The translations under genes and the position numbers were made by a program. DNA of 64,000 bases from NCBI GenBank assembly GCA_016841365.1, contig JAENZI010000006.1, forward strand, positions 62,001-126,000, written 5' to 3'. The notes under the pieces are model-generated. The model had not been told where the DNA came from. It saw only the letters and a program-made list of their open reading frames with translations, and did not search any database. Positions 16,148-25,033 of the stretch are shown piece by piece; the stretch's first letter is position 1; every line of letters starts with the position of its first letter. Origin of the DNA: Anaerolineaceae bacterium. Its GTDB lineage: Bacteria; Chloroflexota; Anaerolineae; Anaerolineales; Anaerolineaceae.

Positions 16148-18045
16148 AATATTCTCCTTAGCTGATTTTGCATCCGCTGATATTGATGGGATTGAACAAT
16201 CAAAAATGAAACATTCTCTTGATGCATGAGGATGGTACCGATCACACCTGATAAACTTGTTTGGGCATGCGGGTCTGGCAAGGGTGCCCCCAAGACAATT
16301 AAGTCATAGTCTGCAAGCTGACGCTCTTCCTCAATCGCCTCGAGCAAATTCCCTTCCTGAATTTTCTTTTTCGCCGGTACACCAAATCTCGCCAAACTAT
16401 TCAACCCATCATCAAGAAATCGATCGACACGATATCTCGAAAATTCATCGTTTTGGCTCGCTGAAATCGCTGTCAATAAAGTTGCTTCAGCGCCTATGTG
16501 ACGTAAAAGCCTGCCAGCAAAGGTAACCGTATCCTTCCCTGGCTCACCGCTTGCCAGGCAGACCAATGCCCTATTCAATCTGGTTGAAGGCTGGGTGGCC
16601 AAAAACAAGTGATGGTCAATTGAGCGTAAGACCTGTTCAAGTTGCTGAACCCCTGCGGTCGGGCGCCAACCCATAATCGTCAGGTCAAAATGCTGTTTCT
16701 CAGCCGCTTCACTGATGGCAGAGGTCACAGGTGCGCTTGATGTCTGAACTTCAAGAGAAGCCATGCCGCTGCCAAGCTCTTTCTTAGCCTCTTGTAAAAA
16801 GGTATCCAGACGAGTACGATCCTCGCCGACTCCTAACAGCATGACCTGCGCATGGGACATACGCGCCATATACCCGCCGATCGAAATTGCGGATTGACTG
16901 CGCAGCGAGCCATCCGCCAGCAATAAAAAGCTCAAACCGGGATGCGAGAGGATATGCAATCGCCGAATCCCAACCCAGGTGTCATCTCCTTTATTGAACG
17001 GGAGATTGGTACTCTGCTCAGGCGCACGATTGACATCCATCATCAACCCGGGATGACCGTATGGCACCGGTGGAGAAATCGCCCTCACGCCCTGGATCGC
17101 TGGCATGTCCACCCTGAGTCGTTCTGCGGCACCATTAAACCCGGTTTCGATGATCTTTCCCTTTCCAAGCGGTAAACAGCCCAAATCTTCCACCCGCTTT
17201 GCTAAAGCCACATCCTCCGGGCGGAACAGGATCTGAGCCCGCGTGTTTGAACCGAGGTTATAGGTTTCATCCGGCATCGGAAAAGATTGTTTGCCAATAA
17301 AAACTTCCTGATCTTTGATATGCCCCAGTAATAAATTCGCTGAACCCAAAAATGAGGCGACATATTCTGTTTTGGGATATTGATACAACGCCTTAGGCGT
17401 GCCCACTTCGATCAGCCGACCAAAGTTCATCACGCCAATGCGATCTCCAAGGTCAAAGGCTTCTTCCTGATCATGCGTCACTAAAATGGTTGCCACGCCA
17501 GATTTTCTCTGAATGTTTTTCAAGCTGCGGCGTAGTTCCACCCGGATTTTAGCATCCAAAGCACCTAAGGGTTCATCGAGCAATAAAACATCTGGTGACA
17601 ATGCCAATGCCCGGGCGAGCGCAACCCTTTGCTGCTGTCCACCCGAAAGTTGATGCGGCATACGGTTGCCCATACCTACTAACCCCACCAATTCCAGCAA
17701 CTCATCACTCTTGCGCTGCCGCTGGGCTTTAGGAACCTTCCGCACCTCAAGCCCAAACGCGATATTTTCAGCAACGGTCATATACTGAAATAAAGCGTAA
17801 TTCTGGAAGACAAACCCAACATTACGCTGTTGCGTTGGCAAGTATGTGACATCCCGTCCATGCAGTGAAACCCTGCCCTTCTCTGGCGGGATCAGACCCG
17901 CAATAATATTGAGCACTGTTGTCTTGCCGCTGCCGCTGGCACCCAACAAGACAAAAAATTCGCCATCTTTGACTTCAAGGCTGACGTTATTGACCACTAC
18001 CTGTTGTCCGTAGTGTTTGCTGATGTTTTCAAGCAATATTGACAT
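16144..18045 (-). CDS. cysA: CysA-type ABC ATPase fused to two universal stress protein domains
   Basis: 633 residues, against about 350 for ordinary CysA. Residues 1-235 are the nucleotide-binding domain: Walker A GASGSGKTT (35-43), Q-loop FVFQNYALF, signature LSGGQQQR, Walker B LLLDEPLGALDA and switch His in VTHDQEEA. Residues about 240-365 resemble the TOBE-type regulatory region (FRPEDVALA). From about 370 two Usp-like alpha/beta modules follow (about 370-483 and 487-622), with FDLTIMGWRP and YDLIVLGAPLP as the strand-4 signatures and FLIVQ as the final strand. The Gly-rich ATP-binding motif of ATP-binding Usps is not well kept in either. First gene of the transporter operon. The extra modules probably regulate transport; this is inference. 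Confidence 0.9.
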   Translation of the reverse strand: MSILLENISKHYGQQVVVNNVSLEVKDGEFFVLLGASGSGKTTVLNIIAGLIPPEKGRVSLHGRDVTYLPTQQRNVGFVFQNYALFQYMTVAENIAFGLEVRKVPKAQRQRKSDELLELVGLVGMGNRMPHQLSGGQQQRVALARALALSPDVLLLDEPLGALDAKIRVELRRSLKNIQRKSGVATILVTHDQEEAFDLGDRIGVMNFGRLIEVGTPKALYQYPKTEYVASFLGSANLLLGHIKDQEVFIGKQSFPMPDETYNLGSNTRAQILFRPEDVALAKRVEDLGCLPLGKGKIIETGFNGAAERLRVDMPAIQGVRAISPPVPYGHPGLMMDVNRAPEQSTNLPFNKGDDTWVGIRRLHILSHPGLSFLLLADGSLRSQSAISIGGYMARMSHAQVMLLGVGEDRTRLDTFLQEAKKELGSGMASLEVQTSSAPVTSAISEAAEKQHFDLTIMGWRPTAGVQQLEQVLRSIDHHLFLATQPSTRLNRALVCLASGEPGKDTVTFAGRLLRHIGAEATLLTAISASQNDEFSRYRVDRFLDDGLNSLARFGVPAKKKIQEGNLLEAIEEERQLADYDLIVLGAPLPDPHAQTSLSGVIGTILMHQENVSFLIVQSHQYQRMQNQLRRIL

Positions 18046-18139
18046 TGTTCCCTCGTAGAGTCGTGAAAAGCGCAGGCAGCCAAAATGAATGGTGCAGGCT
18101 TACCATCAATCACATTCTATCGAATGGGCGTGACCCTGA

Positions 18140-18170
18140 CTGTGATACATTTGTGACAAACCTGTGATAA
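18140..18170. promoter_or_regulatory. Triple 11-bp direct repeat, probable response-regulator binding site
   Basis: TGTGAT (18141), TGTGAC (18152) and TGTGAT (18163) are spaced exactly 11 bp apart. Read on the minus strand they are ATCACA/GTCACA/ATCACA repeats about 95-125 bp upstream of the transporter operon start. OmpR/PhoB-family regulators bind such 11-bp-spaced direct repeats, and a regulator of this family is encoded next door. Confidence 0.6.
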
Positions 18171-18204
18171 TTGTTCTACTTCCCCCAGTTAATAAGAGAA
18201 AATG

Positions 18205-18894
18205 CTACGCTTTAAATCCGTAACCAATCCCGGGCAAATTCTGAATGAGTTCGGGTTTCGTGGGATCCAACTCGATCTTCATCCGCAATCGTCTGATAAG
18301 CTGACGCAGCATTTCGGTGCTTCCCCCATCCGGACCCCAAACATGCGAGATGATGTTTTCCGCAGGCAGGATCTGCCCAGCGTTCAGCATCATATACTCC
18401 AATAACAGCGCTTCCAAACGAGTCAAGGTTTCAGGTGACCCACCAGGCCGCAAAAATTCCCGACGGTTTGGATCAAATTTAATCTCACCAAATGTAAACG
18501 GCTCTTCAGCGATATGTCCTTTGGGTGAAGAACGCCGCAGCACAGATTTAACCCGTGCAACAAGCTGCCTTGGGCTGAAGGGTTTGAGCACATAATCATC
18601 CGCCCCCATGCTTAAACCACTGACCACATCTTCTTCATCATCCCTGACAGTCAGCAAAATAATGGGCACATCCGATGTCTTTCGGATCTGTTGGCAGACA
18701 TCGAATCCATCCCGCAATCCTGGTTCGCCAGGCATATTCACATCCAAAATGACCACATCAACAGGCTGCACTTCAAACACCCTGATTGCTTCAGGCGCAG
18801 AAAAAGCCATTATCGGCTCAAAGCCAGATCGGCGCATGGTAAATGCGAGTAAATCCGCTAATGTGCGATCATCATCAACAATCAAAACCTTCAT
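18205..18894 (-). CDS. PhoB/OmpR-family response regulator
   Basis: 229-residue DNA-binding response regulator. The receiver domain (1-118) is complete: acidic pocket DDD at 7-9, phosphoacceptor D51 (VILDVNMPG), Thr in LLTVRDD and Lys in YVLKPF. The C-terminal winged helix (about 130-228) reads LTRLEALLLEYMML ... EMLRQLIRRLRMKIE ... LPGIGYGF. It shares the ATGA overlap with the histidine kinase gene, so they are a cognate pair. It lies 159 bp upstream of the ABC operon in the same orientation; the 11-bp direct repeats in that gap are its likely target. Confidence 0.93.
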   Translation of the reverse strand: MKVLIVDDDRTLADLLAFTMRRSGFEPIMAFSAPEAIRVFEVQPVDVVILDVNMPGEPGLRDGFDVCQQIRKTSDVPIILLTVRDDEEDVVSGLSMGADDYVLKPFSPRQLVARVKSVLRRSSPKGHIAEEPFTFGEIKFDPNRREFLRPGGSPETLTRLEALLLEYMMLNAGQILPAENIISHVWGPDGGSTEMLRQLIRRLRMKIELDPTKPELIQNLPGIGYGFKA

Positions 18895-20966
18895 CTGATA
18901 TCCTCAGGGACCATGGGAAGTGTAAACCAGAAGATTGCGCCGCCAAGATCGCTATCCTTATAACCCACTTTCCCGGTTTGTGCTTCAATAATGGCCTTTA
19001 CAACCGAGAGACCTAAACCCAATCCTGTTTGTTCCTGGCTGTCCCCATCACCAGATTGGATAAATCGGTTGAACAACTGTTTCTGCCGTTCAGGAGAGAT
19101 CCCCTGACCCTCATCCTCAACCTCAATCATCACATCTCCGCCTAAGATCAATGTTCTCAGTTGAACCTGACCTCCTTCAGGGCTGTGTTTGATCGCATTC
19201 GAAAGCAAGTTGATCAATGCCTGACTGGTTCTGCGCTGGTCAGCCATCACCCGAAATGACTGAACCTCTTTTGGCTGGATCAGCCGCAATTGGTGCTTGG
19301 TAATCAGCGGTTCGATCGTATTGACCGCATCAGTAATAATGGCATCAAGCTGAACCGGATGGGCATTGACCTTAAATCGTCCTGCCTCAATACTTGAGGC
19401 TTGGATCAAATTATCAATCAAAGCCTGCAGATCAACGATACCGATCTGTAAATTGTGGAGCAATTGGCTGATTTCCTGCGTTGACAGATTTGGTAAATCG
19501 TCCACCAGTAACTCAACTGAAGCCGCCAAAGCCGTGAGTGGCGTACGGAATTCATGGGTGATATTAGCCATAAATTCACCCATCAATCGATGAATGCGTG
19601 CCTCATTTGTCACATCCCGTAAAACCAAAGCACGCGTTGCATTGCCTGCCTCTGGCGGAATAAATTCTGAGGTTGACACCGAAAGCAGCACCTCCCGATC
19701 ATTAAGGATGACCGGAATGCGAATATTTTGATTTTGTGCCGGCAATTGCATACTGAATGCATTCTCGCCCGGCACGGAAGTAAAAATCTCATCAATCGAT
19801 CTCCCTAACAGCGTCGAAGCATCCCCTTCCACCATGCGCTCGATCCCGTCACTGGTGTAGGTCACTCTCTTTTTCTCATCGATGGTCAGCATGCCTTCAT
19901 CAATCGAATTCAACAGATTCTCTATCCAAAGTTTTTCTGTGCGGAGTTGGTGCAAAGAATGCTGCAAACTCACTCGAGCATCTTCCAAAGCATTGGTGAG
20001 TTGATCAATCTCCAAGATCTGGGAATGTGTCGTCAGCGGCGTTGCCAAATCGCCTTCCCGCATCCCTGCCGCTGATCGAGCAAGTTGGCTGAGGGGTTGA
20101 CTGATCCGGCGTGAGATCAGGACGGCAACGAATGCTCCTAAGACACTGACGCCAATCAGGGTTAACAAAATGATCTGCCTGATTTGCCGGTTAAGGTCCT
20201 TAAAAAGTCCGATGTCGAGCAGACCGATTAAGTCTACCGCTTGTTCATTTTCAAGAGGGATCAACACAGACATGTAAGGTGTAGTGCCGGAATCTGCATC
20301 TTCCAGCTCAAATTCCTGATATTGCGATATTTCGGCAGGCAGATCGCTTTGAGCAAACTCCTCTCCCTGGCGATTATGTGTCATCACTTGCCCATTGCGC
20401 AGCAGTACATAATCCAAACCGCTTTGCTGACTAAACCGTTGGAGAATGGATTGAAATCGCTCTGCAACCACCACCCAAATCTGCCCCGACACTGAAGGCG
20501 CTAACGCTGCTGAAGAACGCAGCCAAACATCCTCACCAAACACTAAAAACCCATCTGATAGAGGCGCATTGCAGAGATCTATCTCACTTTCCAATCCCGC
20601 TGCAGCGATCACCCCATTCTGATTACAGACCGTGATCGTATCCACCTCTGTGTTCACCAAAAAATCTGCCAGGTAATCGCTGATCTGATTTACCTCAACA
20701 TCATCGCTCATCAGTTGATTCAATGTGGGTCGGTCAACAATCAGCAAAGAAAGATTCTTTTGCTGACTGGATTTATTCTCAATCAGTGCGCGTGTGGTCT
20801 GGGAAGCCTGGTCAAGCAAGGCACGCGCCTGGGTGTCGATCTGCCGTGTCAAGATCAAAGTGACCGGCACACCCAGTGCGATCACGGTTGCTAATGTAAA
20901 AAGTACAAAAGCAATGATCAATTGCACAAAAAAACGTCTTGATGAGAATTTCCCTGCTATAAGCAT
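18891..20966 (-). CDS. Membrane sensor histidine kinase (extracellular sensor, HAMP, PAS, HisKA, HATPase)
   Basis: 691 residues. One membrane helix near residues 12-35 and a second near 263-285 enclose an extracytoplasmic sensor of about 225 residues with cache-like character (VDTITVCNQNGVIAAAG). HAMP follows (RRISQPLSQLARSA), then a PAS-like region (SIDEGMLTIDEKKRVTYTS), the HisKA phosphoacceptor helix (ITHEFRTPLTAL) and HATPase with N box LINLLSNAIKHSPEGG, G1 DEGQGIS and G2 GLGLGLSVVKAI. Start ATG 20966 has AAGGGA 6 nt upstream. It phosphorylates the adjacent regulator. The ligand is unknown; proximity to the oxyanion transporter suggests sulfur nutrition or envelope stress. Confidence 0.93.
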   Translation of the reverse strand: MLIAGKFSSRRFFVQLIIAFVLFTLATVIALGVPVTLILTRQIDTQARALLDQASQTTRALIENKSSQQKNLSLLIVDRPTLNQLMSDDVEVNQISDYLADFLVNTEVDTITVCNQNGVIAAAGLESEIDLCNAPLSDGFLVFGEDVWLRSSAALAPSVSGQIWVVVAERFQSILQRFSQQSGLDYVLLRNGQVMTHNRQGEEFAQSDLPAEISQYQEFELEDADSGTTPYMSVLIPLENEQAVDLIGLLDIGLFKDLNRQIRQIILLTLIGVSVLGAFVAVLISRRISQPLSQLARSAAGMREGDLATPLTTHSQILEIDQLTNALEDARVSLQHSLHQLRTEKLWIENLLNSIDEGMLTIDEKKRVTYTSDGIERMVEGDASTLLGRSIDEIFTSVPGENAFSMQLPAQNQNIRIPVILNDREVLLSVSTSEFIPPEAGNATRALVLRDVTNEARIHRLMGEFMANITHEFRTPLTALAASVELLVDDLPNLSTQEISQLLHNLQIGIVDLQALIDNLIQASSIEAGRFKVNAHPVQLDAIITDAVNTIEPLITKHQLRLIQPKEVQSFRVMADQRRTSQALINLLSNAIKHSPEGGQVQLRTLILGGDVMIEVEDEGQGISPERQKQLFNRFIQSGDGDSQEQTGLGLGLSVVKAIIEAQTGKVGYKDSDLGGAIFWFTLPMVPEDIR

Positions 20967-21119
20967 GTATTCCCTTACCTGAATGTGCTCACATCACCCA
21001 GATCTTGCCACTAAATCGATATTTTCGGGCATCACAAATACACCTTAAGATTTACGACTGTCTTTAAACCTACTATAGCATTGAAGCATAAACCTGGCAA
21101 TCCCTCTAATATTTCGTAG
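20967..21119. other. Leader region of the sensor kinase operon
   Basis: About 150 bp upstream of the kinase gene. It should contain the promoter, but no strong -35/-10 pair is evident. Confidence 0.3.
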
Positions 21120-21665
21120 TTCATTGTCATTGCGAGCGCAGCGTGGCAATCTTGATCCCCCTCATCCATCACGCCTGTTGGCGTGCCACCTTCTCCCAGG
21201 AGAAGGCTTAAATGTCATTGCGATTTTTTTGTTTGTCATTGCGAACGAAGTGACTGCGTAGCGTCCTGAAGGGAGGCAATCTTGAACGTAAGAGAGATTG
21301 CTTCGTACCTCGCAATGACCCCTTTCTTCGGTGCGGTCATTGTAGGGTGGGGTGCGGTTTTCACCCAACCAGTTAATTGTCATTGCGAGCGCAGCGTGTC
21401 AATCTCTATCTCCCTCATCCGTCACGCCTGTTGGCGTGCCACCTTCTCCCAGGAGAAGGCTTAAATGTCATTGCGATTTTTTTTGTTTGTCATTGCGAAC
21501 GAAGTGACTGCGTAGCGTCCTGTAAGGAAGCAATCTTGAACATAAGAGGGATTGCTTCGTGCCTCGCAGTCCTTGTCATTGCGAGCGCAGCGCGGCAATC
21601 TCTATCCCCCTCATCTGTCACGCCTAACAGCGTGCAGCCTTCTCCCAGGAGAAGGCTGCATAATT
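21120..21665. repeat. Dispersed repeat cluster 2 (about 253-bp units)
   Basis: Two consecutive copies start at about 21120 and 21373 (253-bp period) and a third partial copy at about 21573. They are the same unit and the same orientation as cluster 1 at 12856-13465, with about 90 percent identity judged by eye. Internal inverted repeats (CTTCTCCC/GGAGAAGG and others) could fold in RNA or act as REP-like elements. It separates the kinase promoter from the 3' end of rnhA. No coding potential is supported. Confidence 0.87.
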
Positions 21666-21699
21666 CACCACTTTCAAGGTCGGACTGCACCCACTTGAT

Positions 21700-22134
21700 T
21701 TATTTGGGAATCGCTTCTTTTGCTAATCGGTCCACCCGCTCATTCAACTCATGCCCCGCGTGCCCCTTAACCCAATGCCACTGGATCTCATGCCGGGCAA
21801 TTTCCTCATCGAGCTTCATCCACAGGTCCACATTGGCTAATGCCCCGCCTTTTCTGCGCCAATTGCGCCGCTTCCAGTTAGCAAGCCACTCTGTTACGCC
21901 CCTCTTTAAATACTCCGAGTCGGTGTAAAGCGTCACCTCGCAGGGCTCCTTCAACGCCCGCAAAGCCTCCAGGGCAGCCCGCAATTCCATGCGGTTGTTG
22001 GTGGTGTCTTTTTCGCCCCCCGAGAGCAGCCTTTCATGGACGCCATAACGCAAGATCGCTCCCCAGCCACCCGGACCCGGGTTCCCCTGGCAGGCGCCAT
22101 CGGTATAAATTGTCACACTGGGTTTGCCGCTCAT
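21700..22134 (-). CDS. rnhA: Ribonuclease HI
   Basis: 144-residue enzyme that cleaves the RNA strand of RNA:DNA hybrids. All four catalytic carboxylates are in place: D12 ([14 protein letters not shown]), the Glu in [10 protein letters not shown], the Asp in LYTDSEYL and the last Asp in [10 protein letters not shown]. His of the [13 protein letters not shown] loop is also kept. Length is typical of bacterial RNase HI. Start ATG 22134 overlaps the stop codon of the preceding lipoprotein gene (ATGA). It is the last gene of an unusual operon with an M50 peptidase and a solute-binding protein. Confidence 0.96.
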   Translation of the reverse strand: MSGKPSVTIYTDGACQGNPGPGGWGAILRYGVHERLLSGGEKDTTNNRMELRAALEALRALKEPCEVTLYTDSEYLKRGVTEWLANWKRRNWRRKGGALANVDLWMKLDEEIARHEIQWHWVKGHAGHELNERVDRLAKEAIPK

Positions 22135-23594
22135 TCAGGCTCAACCCCCTCAAGTTCCGAAATCATCGAATCCAATTGCTGCAGAATCAAGTTCGTCTGA
22201 TCGGCATCGGTTTGTAAAATACGGAAAACAGCATCCTGCAGCACCCATTGTGAGTATCCCCATGCCTCCGAGATGGGCAATGGTTCAACGTTCTCGATCA
22301 TGGCGGCTGCCTGCCCCCATTGCGGGAATGCGTCAGAGAAATCACTTAGTAAATCAATTGCAGAAGTCCGAACCGGCAGGGTAAACATCTGTTCAGCCAG
22401 TTTTGCCTGAACCTCAGGCGTCAGTAAGTATTTGGCAAATAGCCAGGCAGCCATCTGGTTCTCTGCTGAATCTGCTGTGATCATCAAACCCGGTCCGTTA
22501 ATCAGCATCACTTCATCAACAACCCCAGGGAATCCATCAACGCCCCAAACATCATCACTCCCAGCCACATCCATCCATGATGTCTGCAAGGGGATTTGGT
22601 CTAAACTGCCCGCATACATGATGGCATAACGGTTGGAAAAATAATAGTAGGGCTCCGATTTCCTGCCGAACCAGATGCAACCTTCATCGTAGATCGACTT
22701 CAAAAAGCCAAAGGCAGATCTTCCGGCATCGTTATTGAACGAGGGCGTAGATTCAAAATCCAATTCGCCATCGAAGCCACGATACCAGCTTGCGAGCACA
22801 TTTGTATCCATATTGACCAGCCATCCCCCTGTGCCGTCGTTATCCGTCGCAATGTCACCATAATTTGCTGCCGTTGCATCACAGGCCAGCGCCTGAAAAT
22901 CTTCCATTGTGGTCATGGCATCCGAAAAATCGAGTTCTTCCGCCCAGGTCTGATTGACAAACAAAACCGTCGCTTGCGGCGCAATCGGCAGGGCAACCAG
23001 GCTGCCATCCACGGTCATTTGATCGATAAAGACCTGTGGGATATCTGCCTGATCTTCGGCGGAAAAACCCCAACCGGGATCGGTAAAGTAATTCGAGAGA
23101 TTGACTGTGAAATACGGCTCTGGCAGGGATGAAAGCTGGTAAGGGTGTAATGCCACCAAGCCCGGCAGGTCACCGGACTTCTGCCCCATTTGCAGTGCAT
23201 CCAGCACCGCCGTTTCGCCACCTAGAGCTTCAACATCCACCCAGATATCATACGGGTTTGACATTGAGAATTGTGTGGCGATCTGCTGGATAAGTTGTGC
23301 CTCAGCACCGCCCCAAGGATGAACGAACCGGATCGAGAGCCCGGCCAGGTCATCCTCATCTACCGTCAGGGTAGGCAAATTTTCCTGTGTGGGTGTCTCC
23401 TCGGCAGTGACAACCGCTGTCGGGGTCGGTGTTGAGGTTGGCTCTGGTGCTTCTGTCTCTTCCTCCTCAGGCGGATCCGGCGTCGGAGTCGGTGTGGCAT
23501 TACCACAACCCGCAAGGGATAAGATTACGATCAGCAGCCCCACAGAGAGCAGCAAAACACGAATTACCGGTAAACGATTCATACTTTTATTCAT
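22131..23594 (-). CDS. Extracellular solute-binding lipoprotein (family 1-like), orphan
   Basis: 487-residue lipoprotein. Signal peptide with lipobox LAGC (Cys at residue 30) is followed by a long Thr/Pro/Glu linker and a family-1 solute-binding fold: [81 protein letters not shown]. Related proteins bind sugars or similar nutrients. No permease or ATPase gene is nearby, so it may share a transporter elsewhere or act as a sensor. Starts at 23594 or ATG 23582; the former shares an ATGA overlap with the upstream M50 gene. Co-translated with rnhA downstream. Confidence 0.86.
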   Translation of the reverse strand: MNKSMNRLPVIRVLLLSVGLLIVILSLAGCGNATPTPTPDPPEEEETEAPEPTSTPTPTAVVTAEETPTQENLPTLTVDEDDLAGLSIRFVHPWGGAEAQLIQQIATQFSMSNPYDIWVDVEALGGETAVLDALQMGQKSGDLPGLVALHPYQLSSLPEPYFTVNLSNYFTDPGWGFSAEDQADIPQVFIDQMTVDGSLVALPIAPQATVLFVNQTWAEELDFSDAMTTMEDFQALACDATAANYGDIATDNDGTGGWLVNMDTNVLASWYRGFDGELDFESTPSFNNDAGRSAFGFLKSIYDEGCIWFGRKSEPYYYFSNRYAIMYAGSLDQIPLQTSWMDVAGSDDVWGVDGFPGVVDEVMLINGPGLMITADSAENQMAAWLFAKYLLTPEVQAKLAEQMFTLPVRTSAIDLLSDFSDAFPQWGQAAAMIENVEPLPISEAWGYSQWVLQDAVFRILQTDADQTNLILQQLDSMISELEGVEPE

Positions 23595-24817
23595 TGGATT
23601 ATTATCAAGGGAACCGGGGTAAAAATCAAGATGAAAACCACCACTGCGACAATCCCCAAGATTTTCCGCTTTCGATCGATCCTGGTGATCTGGTCAAGCG
23701 GTTCGGCATAACGCCTGCCCAGGAAGAAGATCAGGGCAGCCCATAAGAACCAGCCCTGCCAAAAGATGCCCATCAGTAGCAGCGCACCTAAGACAAAGGG
23801 AAATGTGGGTTTGGCTTTCTCCTTCCCCAACAAGACATACAGGATATGCCCGCCATCCAGTTGACCGGCGGGGATCAGGTTGATCGCGGTCACAAACAGC
23901 CCCGCCCAACCCGCCCAGGCGACGGGATGAATCTGCACATCCAGACCGCCAAGGGGGACAGGCGCCCCTGTGAAGAAGTAGCGCAGCCAGTAAAGAGCCG
24001 GCGCTAAATTGCCATAAGATTGCGGTTGCGGCAGAAGCCTGCCAAATGTGAGATACTTCGCCCCCAGGTAAAACAGCGAGTTGCCTTCAATAAAGTGAAC
24101 GAAGCCTTCTGGCAGGTCGGTTTCGATCGGCCCCAGGCTCGAAAGGCTCAGTCCCAGGAACAACACCGGGATAGCTACCAGCAAGCCGATCAACGGCCCA
24201 GCGATGCCAATATCAAGTAGATGCTTCTTATTCTTGGGGATTTCCTTCATACTGATAAAGGCGCCCATCGTCCCAAACGCGCTGAAGGGGAACGGGATAA
24301 AGTAGGGCAAAGTGACCTTCTCACCGTGAGATCTGCCGGCAAAATAATGACCCAACTCGTGCGCCAGCAAAATGCCCAACAAACTCAATGCAAAGGGCCA
24401 CCCGCTGAGCAGATAAATTGCGAAATCCCCAATCGGCAGTTGGAATGGGTTGGTAACATCCGTCCCGCTGAATTGGGCACCTGTCAACAGCACACTCAAT
24501 ACCGTGAGCACAAATAATACGCCGTTCACCCAAACCGGACCGGGTTTCCCCTCGGGGAGCTGATCTACAACCAGGATCGTCTGCTCATCTTCACCTTCCC
24601 GGAATAAGGGCATCAACGCCATCGGTGCCAGAAAAGCCGAAAGCTGATCGTAAGCTGATTCGCTATCGGCGGCAAAAAGCCTGCCGTCGTAACGCACGCG
24701 ATAACCCTGTTTCGCCCCGCCGAGGGTCATGCTGTGGATATCAAAAACCGCTTTCACAGCCTGTGTGATCTCGTTTACGTCGATCGCGAGTGTTTGTTGG
24801 TTAAATTCTTGCATCAT
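23591..24817 (-). CDS. M50 site-2-protease family intramembrane metallopeptidase
   Basis: 408 residues from ATG 24817; a longer TTG frame (24913) has no RBS. The N-terminal about 100 residues are soluble (VNEITQAVKAVFDIHSMTLG). A membrane region of 6-7 helices follows, containing the zinc motif HELGH (LLAHELGHYFAGRSHG) and the third ligand in LIPAGQLDGGHI, the M50 hallmark. GIAGPLIGLL marks the conserved G-x-G loop. It resembles the plant/cyanobacterial EGY-like branch rather than RseP because no PDZ domain is present. It presumably cleaves membrane-bound regulators or lipoprotein remnants. First gene of a three-gene operon. Confidence 0.88.
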   Translation of the reverse strand: MMQEFNQQTLAIDVNEITQAVKAVFDIHSMTLGGAKQGYRVRYDGRLFAADSESAYDQLSAFLAPMALMPLFREGEDEQTILVVDQLPEGKPGPVWVNGVLFVLTVLSVLLTGAQFSGTDVTNPFQLPIGDFAIYLLSGWPFALSLLGILLAHELGHYFAGRSHGEKVTLPYFIPFPFSAFGTMGAFISMKEIPKNKKHLLDIGIAGPLIGLLVAIPVLFLGLSLSSLGPIETDLPEGFVHFIEGNSLFYLGAKYLTFGRLLPQPQSYGNLAPALYWLRYFFTGAPVPLGGLDVQIHPVAWAGWAGLFVTAINLIPAGQLDGGHILYVLLGKEKAKPTFPFVLGALLLMGIFWQGWFLWAALIFFLGRRYAEPLDQITRIDRKRKILGIVAVVVFILIFTPVPLIIIQ

Positions 24818-25033
24818 TTTTGCCTGATCTTGCCTGTCATTGGTTACTTTATTTACAATCCAGTTAATTAAACCATAAATTGTCAACTTTCTCCAAACCA
24901 AAGGCGGCTGCAATTCAGACCCCCTTTACCTCCCGCTTAGGTCAGATTGACATAAAAGAGACCGATTAGTACAATCACCAAAGGTTCAATAGCCCTATTT
25001 AGCGTAATCCATGTTTTCCGGAGGCCTAAATTG

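Noticed and set aside
13437-18045. Molybdate rather than sulfate transporter
   Set aside because: Presence of two separate permeases (CysT/CysW) and the sulfate-binding family lipoprotein signatures favours sulfate/thiosulfate; ModB systems have a single permease.
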